64,000 nt of DNA from Pseudomonas sp. LS44 (GTDB lineage Bacteria > Pseudomonadota > Gammaproteobacteria > Pseudomonadales > Pseudomonadaceae). Below the pieces are notes generated by a model. That model was given only the letters and a program-made list of their open reading frames with translations. It had not been told where the DNA came from and ran no database searches. The translations under genes and the position numbers were made by a program. The stretch lies in contig NZ_CP102830.1 of NCBI RefSeq assembly GCF_024730785.1, positions 4,397,139 through 4,461,138 on the forward strand, written 5' to 3'. Below, piece by piece: positions 33,603 to 43,132 of the stretch; position 1 is the first letter of the stretch; each line of letters begins with the position of its first letter.

Positions 33603-34022
33603 ATGATCGGTCTGGGTGATGTGTTCCTCTTTCTGCTGTTCGCCAGCGCGCTGGCCTGGCTGTGGCGCGGCCACGGCATCCGCGAACGGGCCTTGACGCT
33701 GGCCATGCAGCATTGCAAACGGCTGAATATCGAACTGCTCGACGGCAACGTCGCGCTGCGCCGGCTGACGGTGGTGCGCGACGGCCGCAATAATCCGCGC
33801 CTGGCCCGCATCTACGGCTTCGAGTTCACCGTCACCGGCGAACAGCGGCTGACCGGCAGCATCAGCATGTTCGGCCAGCATCTGGGCAAGATCGAGGTGG
33901 ACGCCTTCCCGTTCGACGCCCGCGCCGAAACCGCCGCCGACCCGGCGCCGGTGCTCGAGCATCCGCCGCTGAGCAACAACGTCGTCTCGCTGAACGACTG
34001 GCGCCGCCATCACGACCAGTGA
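33603..34022 (+). CDS. DUF3301 membrane-anchored protein
   Basis: A 139-residue protein with one N-terminal membrane helix (DVFLFLLFASALAWLWRGHG) and a cytoplasmic domain (ALTLAMQHCKRLNIELLDGNVALRRL, RIYGFEFTVTGEQRLTGSI). This pattern is typical of the DUF3301 family, whose function is unknown. The ATG at 33603 is preceded by GGAGG. It lies 34 bases before the sensor kinase gene and may be co-transcribed. Confidence 0.8.
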   Translation: MIGLGDVFLFLLFASALAWLWRGHGIRERALTLAMQHCKRLNIELLDGNVALRRLTVVRDGRNNPRLARIYGFEFTVTGEQRLTGSISMFGQHLGKIEVDAFPFDARAETAADPAPVLEHPPLSNNVVSLNDWRRHHDQ

Positions 34023-34056
34023 GCCGCGCCGGCCCGCCGCTGCGCCGGAGTCCGCC

Positions 34057-35825
34057 ATGAGCCGCCTGCCAGCGCGGCCGTTGCGCCTGACCCTCGGAGT
34101 GCTGCTGATCCTCCTCGGCATGGCGCTGTGCGCTGGCCTCGCCCAGCACCAGGCGCGCCAGCGTGCGCTGCACGCCAGCGCCAACCAGGCCGAAGAACAC
34201 CTCGGCCTGTACCTGAACAACCTGCGCACCCTGATCGACCGCTACCGCACCCTGCCGACGGTGCTCGCCCTCGACCCGGAACTGCGCGCCGCGCTGGCCG
34301 GGCCGGTCGACGCCGCCACCCAGGCGCGCCTCAACCACAAGCTGGAAGCCATCAACGGCGCCGCGCACTCCTCGACTCTGGAGCTGCTCGACCGCAACGG
34401 CCTGGCGATCGCCGCCAGCAACTGGCGCGGTCCGCACAGCTATGTCGGCCACAACTACGGCTTCCGTCCCTATTTCCAGGAAACCCGCCAGCAGGGCAGC
34501 GGGCGCTTCTATGCGGTCGGCGTGACCAGCGGAATTCCCGGCTACTTCCTGTCCAGCGCGGTGACCAACGAGCAGGGCGAGTTCCTCGGCGCCATGGTGG
34601 TCAAGCTGGAGTTTCCCGGCCTGGAGCATGATTGGGCCGAGAGCGCGGGCATCCTGTTGGTCAGCGACGCCAAGGGCGTGGTGTTCATCGCCAACCGCCC
34701 GGGCTGGCGCTACCGCGAACTGCTGCCGCTGGATGCCGCGGCGCGCGCCGAGTTGGCCGCCACTCGCCAGTACGACAAGCAGCCGCTGCAGCCCCTCGCG
34801 CACCAGACCTTGCAGCCGCTCGGTGCGCAACGCCGCCTGGCGCGCGTGGTCGGCCCGGACGGGCGGCGCGACTACCTCTGGCAATCGCTACCGCTGCCCA
34901 GTGAGCAGTGGACCCTGCACCTGCTGCACGAACCGCGTGAAGTCGCGCAGGCCGGCCGCAGCGCCGCGCTGGGCGCCGCCGGGGCCTGGCTGGCGCTGGT
35001 CTTCCTCGGTCTGTTCCTGCACCAGCGCTGGCGCCTGGCGCGCCTGCGCCAGCGCAGTCGGCTGGAGCTGGAGCAGTTGGTCGAACAGCGTACCGCCGCC
35101 CTGCGCACCGCCCAGGACGGCCTGGTGCAGGCCGCCAAGCTGGCGGCGCTGGGCCAGATGTCGGCGGCCCTGGCCCATGAGATCAACCAGCCGCTGACCG
35201 CCCAGCGCATGCAGCTGGCCAGCCTGCGCCTGCTCCTCGAGCAGGGCCGCGGCGAACAGGCTACCGCCGTGCTGCAACGCCTCGACGAACAGCTGGCGCG
35301 GATGAGCGCGCTGACCGGCCACCTGAAGACCTTCGCGCGCAAGAGCCCCGGCGGTCTGCGCGAGCGCCTCGACCTGGCGCTGGTGGTCGACCGCGCCCTG
35401 CAGCTGCTCGAGGCGCGTCTGCACCAGGAAGCGATCGAGCTGCACCTGGAGCTGGTGCGCCCGGCCTGGGTGCGCGGCGACGCGATTCGCCTCGAGCAAG
35501 TGCTGGTCAATCTGCTGCGCAACGCTCTCGACGCCATGGCCGGCCAGGCGCAACGGCGCCTGCGCGTGACGCTCCACGCCGAGGCCGCGGGCTGGCGCCT
35601 GGAGGTGCAGGACAACGGCGGCGGCATCGCCGCCGAGCACCTGCCCAGCGTGTTCGACCCGTTCTTCACCACCAAGCCGGTCGGCGAGGGCCTCGGCCTC
35701 GGCCTGGCGGTATCCTATGGCATCGTGATGGAACTGGGCGGGCGCCTGGAGGCACGCAATCGCGACGACGACACCGGCGCCTGCTTCAGCCTGAGCCTGC
35801 CGGCCGCCCCCGACGAGGACAGCAC

Positions 35826-35829
<4 letters not shown>
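34057..35829 (+). CDS. mifS: DctB/MifS-type sensor histidine kinase
   Basis: A 590-residue membrane kinase. Two membrane helices (about 8-30 and 305-325) bracket a periplasmic double-Cache sensor domain (FRPYFQETRQQGSGRFYAVG, AMVVKLEFPGLE). The cytoplasmic part has the H-box LGQMSAALAHEINQPLTAQ (phospho-accepting His), N-box VLVNLLRNALDAM, and ATP-lid motifs DNGGGI and GLGLGLAVSYGI. The sensor type responds to C4/C5-dicarboxylates. The gene overlaps the response regulator by four bases (ATGA). Together with the neighbouring kgtP, this points to 2-oxoglutarate sensing, as for MifS of P. aeruginosa, although DctB cannot be excluded. Confidence 0.82.
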
Positions 35830-37145
<1,316 letters not shown>

Positions 37146-37179
37146 CAACCCGCTCCACGGATCAGCCCGCCCCGCTTTG

Positions 37180-37239
37180 GTAGCCCGGATGCAATCCGGG
37201 ACCTGGTGCTGCCGGTTTCCCGGATTGCATCCGGGCTAC
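37180..37239. repeat. REP-like palindrome, second copy
   Basis: Perfect 21-base arms (37180-37200 and 37219-37239) around an 18-base loop share their outer 18 bases with the element at 285-346. It lies 34 bases after the mifR stop and could terminate or stabilise that transcript. Confidence 0.88.
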
Positions 37240-37352
37240 GACGACGGTTCGGCACCGCTCCGCTTTGGGTAGGAGCCAGCTTGCTGGCGATCCGTGCTCG
37301 GCTGACAACTCGTGATCGCCTGCTGGCCAAGTTCCTCGGCTAGCCGCCCCAC

Positions 37353-37372
37353 ATCGGCGGATTTCCGCCGAT
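37353..37372. promoter_or_regulatory. Palindromic upstream activating site before kgtP
   Basis: atcggcgga-tt-tccgccgat is a 20-base site with perfect nine-base arms, about 82 bases upstream of the sigma54 -24 element. That is the normal distance for an enhancer-binding protein site. A possible half-copy (gattccgc) follows near 37394. MifR is the likely binder. Confidence 0.65.
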
Positions 37373-37454
37373 TGCCCCGCACGGATCGGCAAGATTCCGC
37401 TTAGCCATCGCCCATTTCCCCGCCACAACCGCTCTAGTCCGGGCTTCCTGATCC

Positions 37455-37469
37455 TGGCACAGGTCTTGC
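37455..37469 (+). promoter_or_regulatory. Sigma54 promoter of kgtP
   Basis: The sequence TGGCAC-N5-TTGC has the invariant GG and GC with exactly ten bases between them. The transcription start would be near 37481, about 107 bases before the kgtP ATG. Confidence 0.9.
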
Positions 37470-37528
37470 CATCAGCCTTACTACGGCCGCCTCCGTGCGC
37501 CTATTACAACCACAATAAGGTACCCGCC

Positions 37529-37591
37529 ATGTCTGCCATTCCCTGCGTCGGCCTTGCCGCGCGTCGTCTCCCTGCGGAGGCCCGTCCATGA
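37529..37591 (+). CDS. Candidate 20-residue leader peptide before kgtP
   Basis: The ATG at 37529 follows AAGG and opens a 20-codon frame ([20 protein letters not shown]) whose TGA overlaps the kgtP ATG as ATGA. This arrangement allows translational coupling. kgtP also has its own GGAGG, so the leader may be chance. Confidence 0.35.
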   Translation: MSAIPCVGLAARRLPAEARP

Positions 37592-38883
37592 CTGCCCATG
37601 AACCCCTCTACACCGCGGTGGAGAAGCGCAAGCGGATCTTCGCCATCGTCGGCGCCTCCTCCGGCAACCTGGTCGAATGGTTCGACTTCTACGTCTACGC
37701 CTTCTGCGCTATCTACTTCGCCCCGGCGTTTTTCCCCTCCGACGACCCCACCGTGCAGCTGCTCAACACCGCCGGGGTATTCGCCGCCGGCTTCCTGATG
37801 CGCCCAGTGGGTGGCTGGTTGTTCGGCCGGGTCGCCGACCGTTACGGGCGCAAGCGCTCGATGCTGATTTCGGTGCTGATGATGTGCGCCGGCTCGCTGG
37901 CCATCGCGGTACTGCCGACCTACGCCAGCATCGGCGTAGCGGCGCCCGCGCTGCTACTGGCGGCGCGCCTGTTCCAGGGCCTGTCGGTGGGCGGCGAATA
38001 CGGCACCACCGCCACCTACATGAGCGAAGTGGCGCTCAAGGGCAAGCGCGGCTTCTTCTCGTCGTTCCAGTACGTGACGCTGATCGGCGGCCAGTTGCTT
38101 GCCGTGCTGGTGGTAGTGATCCTCCAGCAGTTGCTCAGCGAGGCCGAGCTCAAGGCTTGGGGCTGGCGCATTCCGTTCTTGGTCGGCGCCCTGGCGGCGG
38201 TGGTCTCGCTGTTCCTGCGCAGCTCGCTGGAGGAAACCAGCAGTGCCGAGACCCGCGGCAACAAGGAAGCCGGCACCCTGGCCGGGCTGTTCAAGCACCA
38301 CAAGGCGGCGTTCCTCACCGTGCTCGGCTACACCGCCGGCGGCTCGCTGATCTTCTACACCTTCACCACCTACATGCAGAAGTACCTGGTCAACACCGTC
38401 GGCATGCACGCCAAGACCGCCAGCGGCGTGATGACCTTCGCGCTGTTCTGCTACATGCTCATGCAGCCAGCGTTCGGCGCCCTCTCCGACCGCATCGGCC
38501 GCCGCGCCTCAATGCAGTGGTTCGGCGCCCTCGGCGCGCTGTGCACGGTACCGATCCTGCTCACCCTGAAGACCATCGAGAGCCCGGTCGCGGCGTTCTG
38601 CCTGATCATCCTGGCGATGGCCATCATCAGCTTCTACACCTCGATCGGTGGCCTGGTGAAGGCCGAGATGTTCCCGCCGGAAGTGCGGGCGCTGGGGGTC
38701 GGCCTGTCCTACGCGATCGCCAACGCGATGTTCGGCGGCAGCGCCGAGTACGTCGCCCTTGGCCTGAAGTCGCTGGGTCACGAGGAATATTTCTACTGGT
38801 ACGTGTCGTTCATGCTGGCGATCGCCTTCCTGGTCAGCTTCCGCCTGCCCAAGCAGCCCAGCTACCTGCACCACGACCGCTAA
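37588..38883 (+). CDS. kgtP: 2-Oxoglutarate:proton symporter KgtP (MFS)
   Basis: A 431-residue major facilitator protein with 12 predicted helices. It is strikingly like E. coli Kgt[76 protein letters not shown] and [22 protein letters not shown] runs all align. The cytoplasmic [10 protein letters not shown] loop is the MFS signature. It imports 2-oxoglutarate with protons. The ATG at 37588 has GGAGG seven bases upstream. Expression should need sigma54 and the adjacent activator. The PcaT transporter of P. aeruginosa plays the same part. Confidence 0.93.
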   Translation: MTAHEPLYTAVEKRKRIFAIVGASSGNLVEWFDFYVYAFCAIYFAPAFFPSDDPTVQLLNTAGVFAAGFLMRPVGGWLFGRVADRYGRKRSMLISVLMMCAGSLAIAVLPTYASIGVAAPALLLAARLFQGLSVGGEYGTTATYMSEVALKGKRGFFSSFQYVTLIGGQLLAVLVVVILQQLLSEAELKAWGWRIPFLVGALAAVVSLFLRSSLEETSSAETRGNKEAGTLAGLFKHHKAAFLTVLGYTAGGSLIFYTFTTYMQKYLVNTVGMHAKTASGVMTFALFCYMLMQPAFGALSDRIGRRASMQWFGALGALCTVPILLTLKTIESPVAAFCLIILAMAIISFYTSIGGLVKAEMFPPEVRALGVGLSYAIANAMFGGSAEYVALGLKSLGHEEYFYWYVSFMLAIAFLVSFRLPKQPSYLHHDR

Positions 38884-38900
38884 GCAGTAGCCGCGTCACG

Positions 38901-38944
38901 ACAACCCGCTGGGCGGCACCCCGCCACTTCGGCGGGTTGTTGCG
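38901..38944. terminator. Probable terminator between kgtP and the hydrolase gene
   Basis: acaacccgc (38901-38909) pairs with gcgggttgt (38932-38940), with a nested stem of GC-rich bases and T-rich sequence after it. It lies between convergent genes and could serve both. Confidence 0.65.
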
Positions 38945-38953
38945 TTTAGGGGC

Positions 38954-39832
38954 CTAGCTGCGCTGCAAAAGGAAGTCGGCCACCCGCGCCGCGCTGTCCT
39001 CGGGGAACTCCTGCATGAAGCAGTGCCCGCCCTCGACCTGGTGGGCGCGCACGTGGCCGTTGGCGGCGCTCAGACGCGCTGCCGACTTGACCACGAACGG
39101 ATAGGTGTGGCGACCGTAGAGCAGCAGGGTCGGCGTGACGATCTTGTTCAGCGAGCCCCACAGCCGCTTGGGCGTCGAGGCGAAGATTTCCGCCTCGCGG
39201 CTCGGTCGGCATTTCAGCTCGACCGCACCGTCCACCTGACGCAGCGCGTGCTCGACGAACGCCCACAGCGCGGCATCCGTCCAGCCTTTGTAGATGCCCC
39301 GTCCATGCAGGCCGGCATAGGCCGCAGCGCGGTCGCTCCACTGATGGCGGCGAGCAGCGGCGCGCGCGGCCATGCTGCTCTTGCGGTGTACGCCGAGCAC
39401 TTCGGCGAAGCTCATCACGCCAATCATGGTCGGACTGAACAGCACCGGATCGAGCAACACCGCGCGGCTGAACAGCTGCGGCCATTTGGCCAGGATCAAA
39501 CTGCTCAGCACCCCGCCAAAACTGTGGCCGACCGCGTAGCGTGGCACCTCGCCGAAACGCCCGCGGCCCGCTTCGAAGGCCTCCACCGCCAGCTCGGCGC
39601 TGCGGTTCCAACCGTGGAAGCGCCCGCCGTGATCGCTGTCGCCATGCCCCTGGGCATCGCACAGCCACAGGTCGAATTCGCCGGCCAGACGCTTGAGCAT
39701 CGGTTCGTAGGTGCGTCCGCAGAAGCCGTTGCCGTGCAGGAAATGCAGCAGCGGCTTGCCGGAGGGTTCGCTGTGCCAGCCGCGCAGAGTGAAGCCAGCG
39801 GAACTGGCGTGGGTCCAGGGGTGCAGAATCAT
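38954..39832 (-). CDS. Alpha/beta hydrolase
   Basis: A 292-residue alpha/beta-hydrolase fold enzyme. The oxyanion HGNGFCG (about 33-40), nucleophile elbow GHSFGG (Ser near 102), and the late catalytic His in VEGGHCFMQEFPE (about 268) are visible, with the Asp probably in TLLLYGRHTYPF or earlier. The family covers esterases, thioesterases and lipases. I chose the ATG at 39832 (MILHPWTHA); another ATG 36 bases upstream is possible, and neither has a good ribosome-binding site. It is divergent from the small membrane-anchored gene at 39941. Confidence 0.85.
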   Translation of the reverse strand: MILHPWTHASSAGFTLRGWHSEPSGKPLLHFLHGNGFCGRTYEPMLKRLAGEFDLWLCDAQGHGDSDHGGRFHGWNRSAELAVEAFEAGRGRFGEVPRYAVGHSFGGVLSSLILAKWPQLFSRAVLLDPVLFSPTMIGVMSFAEVLGVHRKSSMAARAAARRHQWSDRAAAYAGLHGRGIYKGWTDAALWAFVEHALRQVDGAVELKCRPSREAEIFASTPKRLWGSLNKIVTPTLLLYGRHTYPFVVKSAARLSAANGHVRAHQVEGGHCFMQEFPEDSAARVADFLLQRS

Positions 39833-39940
39833 GGTCGATGAGCGGTCGGAAAACAGGGATCGCAGCATAGCAATCCGCGCCGGACTTGCCAGCCAGCCTG
39901 TCCTGCACCGAGGATGGCGTTTTCCGGCATGGAGGCCCGT

Positions 39941-40300
39941 ATGTTCTATCTGCTCGATTCACCCGACCGCGCGTTGCTCGAACACCTGCAGCAGCGCCTC
40001 GCCGGCTGGGGCGTTGAGACGCTGCTGACCGTGCAGGGCACGGTCGAGGACGGTCGGCCCCGCTACGTCCTGCAGGCGCCGCACACCGACGACGCCGACC
40101 GCTTCCGCTACCTGCTGTATCGCGCCCCGTACTTTCTCGCCGAGATCGCGCCCGAGCACTTCGACGCCGTGCGTGCCCTGCGCCGCGCACCGCTGCGGGC
40201 CTTATTCGGCGCGCTCGGCTCGCCATTGGCACTCAAGATCGCCGCGCTCAGCGCAGTGTTGCTACTCGCTGGTCTGCTCGCGGAACGCTGGCTCAACTGA
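39941..40300 (+). CDS. Small hypothetical protein with C-terminal membrane helix
   Basis: A 119-residue protein. Residues 1-85 form a soluble part (MFYLLDSPDRALLEHLQQRL, GRPRYVLQAPHTDDADRFRYLL) and residues 95-113 one hydrophobic helix (LALKIAALSAVLLLAGLLA), giving a tail-anchored topology. GGAGG lies six bases before the ATG. No family is recognised. Its last eight bases overlap the end of the convergent COG0523 GTPase gene. Confidence 0.6.
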   Translation: MFYLLDSPDRALLEHLQQRLAGWGVETLLTVQGTVEDGRPRYVLQAPHTDDADRFRYLLYRAPYFLAEIAPEHFDAVRALRRAPLRALFGALGSPLALKIAALSAVLLLAGLLAERWLN

Positions 40301-41255
40301 GCCGGCAGGCGGCCATGCCGGCCTGCAGTGCCGCCACATCCTGCGCCTCGGCGAAGATCAGTTCGAGGCGTGAGTCCTTGCGCCATTCGCTGTTACGCCA
40401 ATGAATGGGCTCGCCGTCCAGGGCATTGGCCGACCGCCAGCCGGCGTTGCCGTGCAGCACCAGCTTGGCGCGGCGCCAGGGCAGAGCGGCCAGCCACTGC
40501 TGCACGCGCAGCAACTCAAAGCGCTGGCTCGGGTGCCAGCGCCAACCGATGCTCCAGCCTTCGGCCTGCGCCTGCACCAGGCAGAGCGGCTCAGCGGGAT
40601 CGCGCCACACAGTAGCCAGCGGCGCCGCGCCCTGGGCCAGTTGCTCCAGGGCCGGCGCACCGGCGCGCAACGCATGGCCGGGCAGTTCAGCGAACGGCAA
40701 GCGGCCCTGGCTGGTCCAGACGTGCCGGATGGCTGGCAACTGTGCCACCAGCCGCGCCCGCGCAGCGGCGTCGAGCGTCTCGGCCTTGTTCAGCACCAGC
40801 AGCGCCGCCTCGCCGAGTGCGGCCTGCTGGCTGTCCGGCAACGGCGTACCGCTCGCCAGCGCGGCGGCATCCAGCACCAGCACTGGCGGCTGCACGGCGA
40901 GCACCGTCTGCCACGGCGCTTCGCGCAGTTGGCGCAGCAGTTCGGCGGGATGGCCGAGACCGGAGGGCTCGATGAACAGCCGCTGCGGCCGCGCCTGGCG
41001 CAGCAGCCGCGCCAGGCCGACTTGGAACGGCGCGCCATTGACGCAGCACAGGCAGCCGCCGGCGACTTCGCGCAACTGCACGCCGTCGCTATCACCATCC
41101 AGCAAGGCGGCGTCCAGGCCGATCTGGCCGAATTCGTTGATCAGCACCGCCCAGCGTTCATGCGCCGGTCGTTGCGCCAGCAGGTGGCGGATCAGACTGG
41201 TCTTGCCGGCACCCAGCGGGCCGGCAATCAAATGGGTAGGGATATGGCTCAGCAT
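40293..41255 (-). CDS. CobW/COG0523 family metal-chaperone GTPase
   Basis: A 320-residue G3E GTPase. It has Walker A GPLGAGKTS (about 12-20), the metal-binding CxCC motif in GGCLCCVNG (about 67), Walker-B-type LFIEPSGLGHP and the guanine motif LNKAE, followed by a CobW C-terminal domain (about 215-320). Members deliver Zn or Co to target proteins, and many are Zur-controlled. No clear Zur box was found upstream. The ATG at 41255 gives MLSHIPTHLIAGPLGAGKT. Confidence 0.88.
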   Translation of the reverse strand: MLSHIPTHLIAGPLGAGKTSLIRHLLAQRPAHERWAVLINEFGQIGLDAALLDGDSDGVQLREVAGGCLCCVNGAPFQVGLARLLRQARPQRLFIEPSGLGHPAELLRQLREAPWQTVLAVQPPVLVLDAAALASGTPLPDSQQAALGEAALLVLNKAETLDAAARARLVAQLPAIRHVWTSQGRLPFAELPGHALRAGAPALEQLAQGAAPLATVWRDPAEPLCLVQAQAEGWSIGWRWHPSQRFELLRVQQWLAALPWRRAKLVLHGNAGWRSANALDGEPIHWRNSEWRKDSRLELIFAEAQDVAALQAGMAACRLS

Positions 41256-41328
41256 CTACCTATGCTGCGGCTTGTTGGGGTAACAGGAAAGTCCTAGAGT
41301 GCGCTGCATCGATTTTCGGAGAGCACTT

Positions 41329-41682
41329 ATGCGCCATTGGTTCGCCCTGCTGGGTTGCGCCCTGCCGCTATTCGTCCACGCTGATGCCTGCGTGGTGCAC
41401 AGCCAAGGCGATCGCCTGGATATCAAGATCTGCCAGCAGAACCAGAGCATTCCGGCGCAGATGTTCCGCGAGGGCTTTTGCCAGCCGCAGCTCAAGGGGC
41501 AGAAGATCGAAGTCGAATTCGTCGCACAATGCCCTGGCGGCTCGTTCGGCGTGTGCCGCAACGCGCAGGTCTCCAACCTGCCCTATCGCCAGGATATCCA
41601 TTATTACGGAGTGGCCAGCGACGCCAATTACCTCAAGCCGTACTGCGAGCGGCAGAGCAAGGGCGTGTGGATGGCCCGCTAA
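41329..41682 (+). CDS. Secreted cysteine-rich small protein
   Basis: A 117-residue protein with a Sec signal (MRHWFALLGCALPLFVHA) and six cysteines in the mature part (DACVV, KICQQ, GFCQP, AQCPG, GVCRN, PYCER), suggesting three disulphides in the periplasm. GGAGAG lies six bases before the ATG at 41329. It is divergent from the GTPase gene. No function is recognised. Confidence 0.65.
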   Translation: MRHWFALLGCALPLFVHADACVVHSQGDRLDIKICQQNQSIPAQMFREGFCQPQLKGQKIEVEFVAQCPGGSFGVCRNAQVSNLPYRQDIHYYGVASDANYLKPYCERQSKGVWMAR

Positions 41683-41691
41683 TTCGCCGGG

Positions 41692-41707
41692 GGTTTCACG
41701 TGGAACC
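41692..41707. other. parS: parS centromere site
   Basis: The 14-base core gtttcacgtggaac (41693-41706) fits the conserved parS pattern GTTYCACGTGRAAC, symmetric about CACGTG. It lies in the gap between the convergent small secreted gene and the Cfa-type gene, about 13 kb from parAB. ParB would load here. Confidence 0.85.
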
Positions 41708-41734
41708 CCCTTGGCTGCTGAGCTGCAGCTAGGA

Positions 41735-42919
41735 TCAGCGATAGATATCCGCGCGCGTCCACGGCAGGCTGTGCGAGCCATCCTGCAGCGGCTTGACCGC
41801 GAGAATCTGATGCAGATTGATCCAACCCTGCTCGAAGGCATACGCGCAGCCGGCGAGGTACAGCCGCCAAATCCGCAGGTTCGGCCCGTCGACCAACTTG
41901 GCGGCTTCAGCCAGGCGATTCTCCAGCCGCTCACTCCAGAACTCCAAGGTCCGCGCGTAATGCAGGCGCAGGCTTTCCACATCGACTACTTCGAGGCCGG
42001 ACGTGCTGATCGCGGCGACCATCTGCGCCAAGTGCGGCAGTTCGCCGTGGGGGAACACATAGCGATCGATAAACTCGCCCGCCCCGCGGCCGACCGGACG
42101 GCCATCGGTGTACTTGGAGGTGATGCCGTGATTCATCACCAACCCACCGGGGCGCACTACCTCGAACAGGCGCTGGCAATACAGCGGCAGATTGGCGTGG
42201 CCGACATGCTCGAACATGCCGACGCTGACCACTTTGTCATAACGACCATCACCCGGCAGATCGCGGTAATCGAGCAGCTCCAGAGTGACCTGCCCCTCTA
42301 GGCCCTCGGCCTTGACCCGCTTGCGGCCTAACGCCAGCTGTTGCTTGCTGAGGGTAATGCCGTGCACCTGCGCACCGAATTCGCGGGCGGCGAAGCGCGC
42401 CAATCCACCCCAGCCACAGCCGACATCGAGCAGCTTATCGCCCGCCTGCAGACGCAGCTTGCGACATAAATGCCGCAGCTTGGCCTGCTGCGCCTGCTCC
42501 AGGTCTTCCTTGCCGGTCTCGAAATACGCGCAGGAATACACCATCTCGCGGTCTAGCCAGAGGGCGTAAAACTCGTTAGAAAGGTCGTAATGATAGGAAA
42601 TCGCCGCCGCGTCGGTGGCCTTGTCATGCGCCGTGCGCGTTGGACTGACGCCATTGCCGTCGCCGAGCAAGGCTTGGGCCAGGGCATCGCCGAGACGAAT
42701 CACCTCGCGTATCGGCCCTTCGAGCCCTAGCTTGCCCTCGACATAAGCGCCGCCCAAGGCAGCCAGGCTGGGATGGGCGAATTGCGCGACCAGGCTCGGG
42801 TCGTTCAATACCAGAGTGACGCTCGGCTCGGGACCGAGATCGAGTTCTTTACCGTCCCATAAGCGCAGCCGCAAGGGCAGCTGAATACCGCGGAGGGCCG
42901 GCAGCAATTGCGCCAGCAT
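41735..42919 (-). CDS. cfa: Cyclopropane-fatty-acid synthase family methyltransferase
   Basis: A 394-residue SAM-dependent enzyme that methylenates unsaturated phospholipid acyl chains. The N-terminal lipid-binding part (about 1-110) leads to ISYHYDLSNEFYALWLDREMVYSCAYF, the SAM motif LLDVGCGWGGLARFAA (about 170) and VSVGMFEHVGHANLPLY with the active-site Glu/His. The C-terminal LRLHYARTLEFWSERL is family-typical. The ATG at 42919 has AGGGGG five bases upstream; the longer frame to 42997 lacks such a site. Confidence 0.9.
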   Translation of the reverse strand: MLAQLLPALRGIQLPLRLRLWDGKELDLGPEPSVTLVLNDPSLVAQFAHPSLAALGGAYVEGKLGLEGPIREVIRLGDALAQALLGDGNGVSPTRTAHDKATDAAAISYHYDLSNEFYALWLDREMVYSCAYFETGKEDLEQAQQAKLRHLCRKLRLQAGDKLLDVGCGWGGLARFAAREFGAQVHGITLSKQQLALGRKRVKAEGLEGQVTLELLDYRDLPGDGRYDKVVSVGMFEHVGHANLPLYCQRLFEVVRPGGLVMNHGITSKYTDGRPVGRGAGEFIDRYVFPHGELPHLAQMVAAISTSGLEVVDVESLRLHYARTLEFWSERLENRLAEAAKLVDGPNLRIWRLYLAGCAYAFEQGWINLHQILAVKPLQDGSHSLPWTRADIYR

Positions 42920-43086
42920 AGGAACCCCCTGTTTGCGAGAAGTCAGAGCAAGCGTAGCCCAGATGACCTGCACGCCAAGCTTATGGCGCGCTGTCACTAT
43001 CTATGACCACGATTTGCTCAATTCCTTCGTCGGGAGACTTCGCCAGCGCGGCGAAAAGGCCTCAGCGCGTACTGAGGTGACCAACC

Positions 43087-43115
43087 GCCGAGTCGAAGAT
43101 CGATGCCGACTCGGC
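43087..43115 (-). terminator. Hairpin downstream of glmS
   Basis: gccgagtcg / cgactcggc arms of nine bases with an 11-base loop lie 18 bases after the glmS stop. The U-tract is poor, so termination efficiency is uncertain. Confidence 0.5.
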
Positions 43116-43132
43116 AAATTGGCGGGCTGCTG

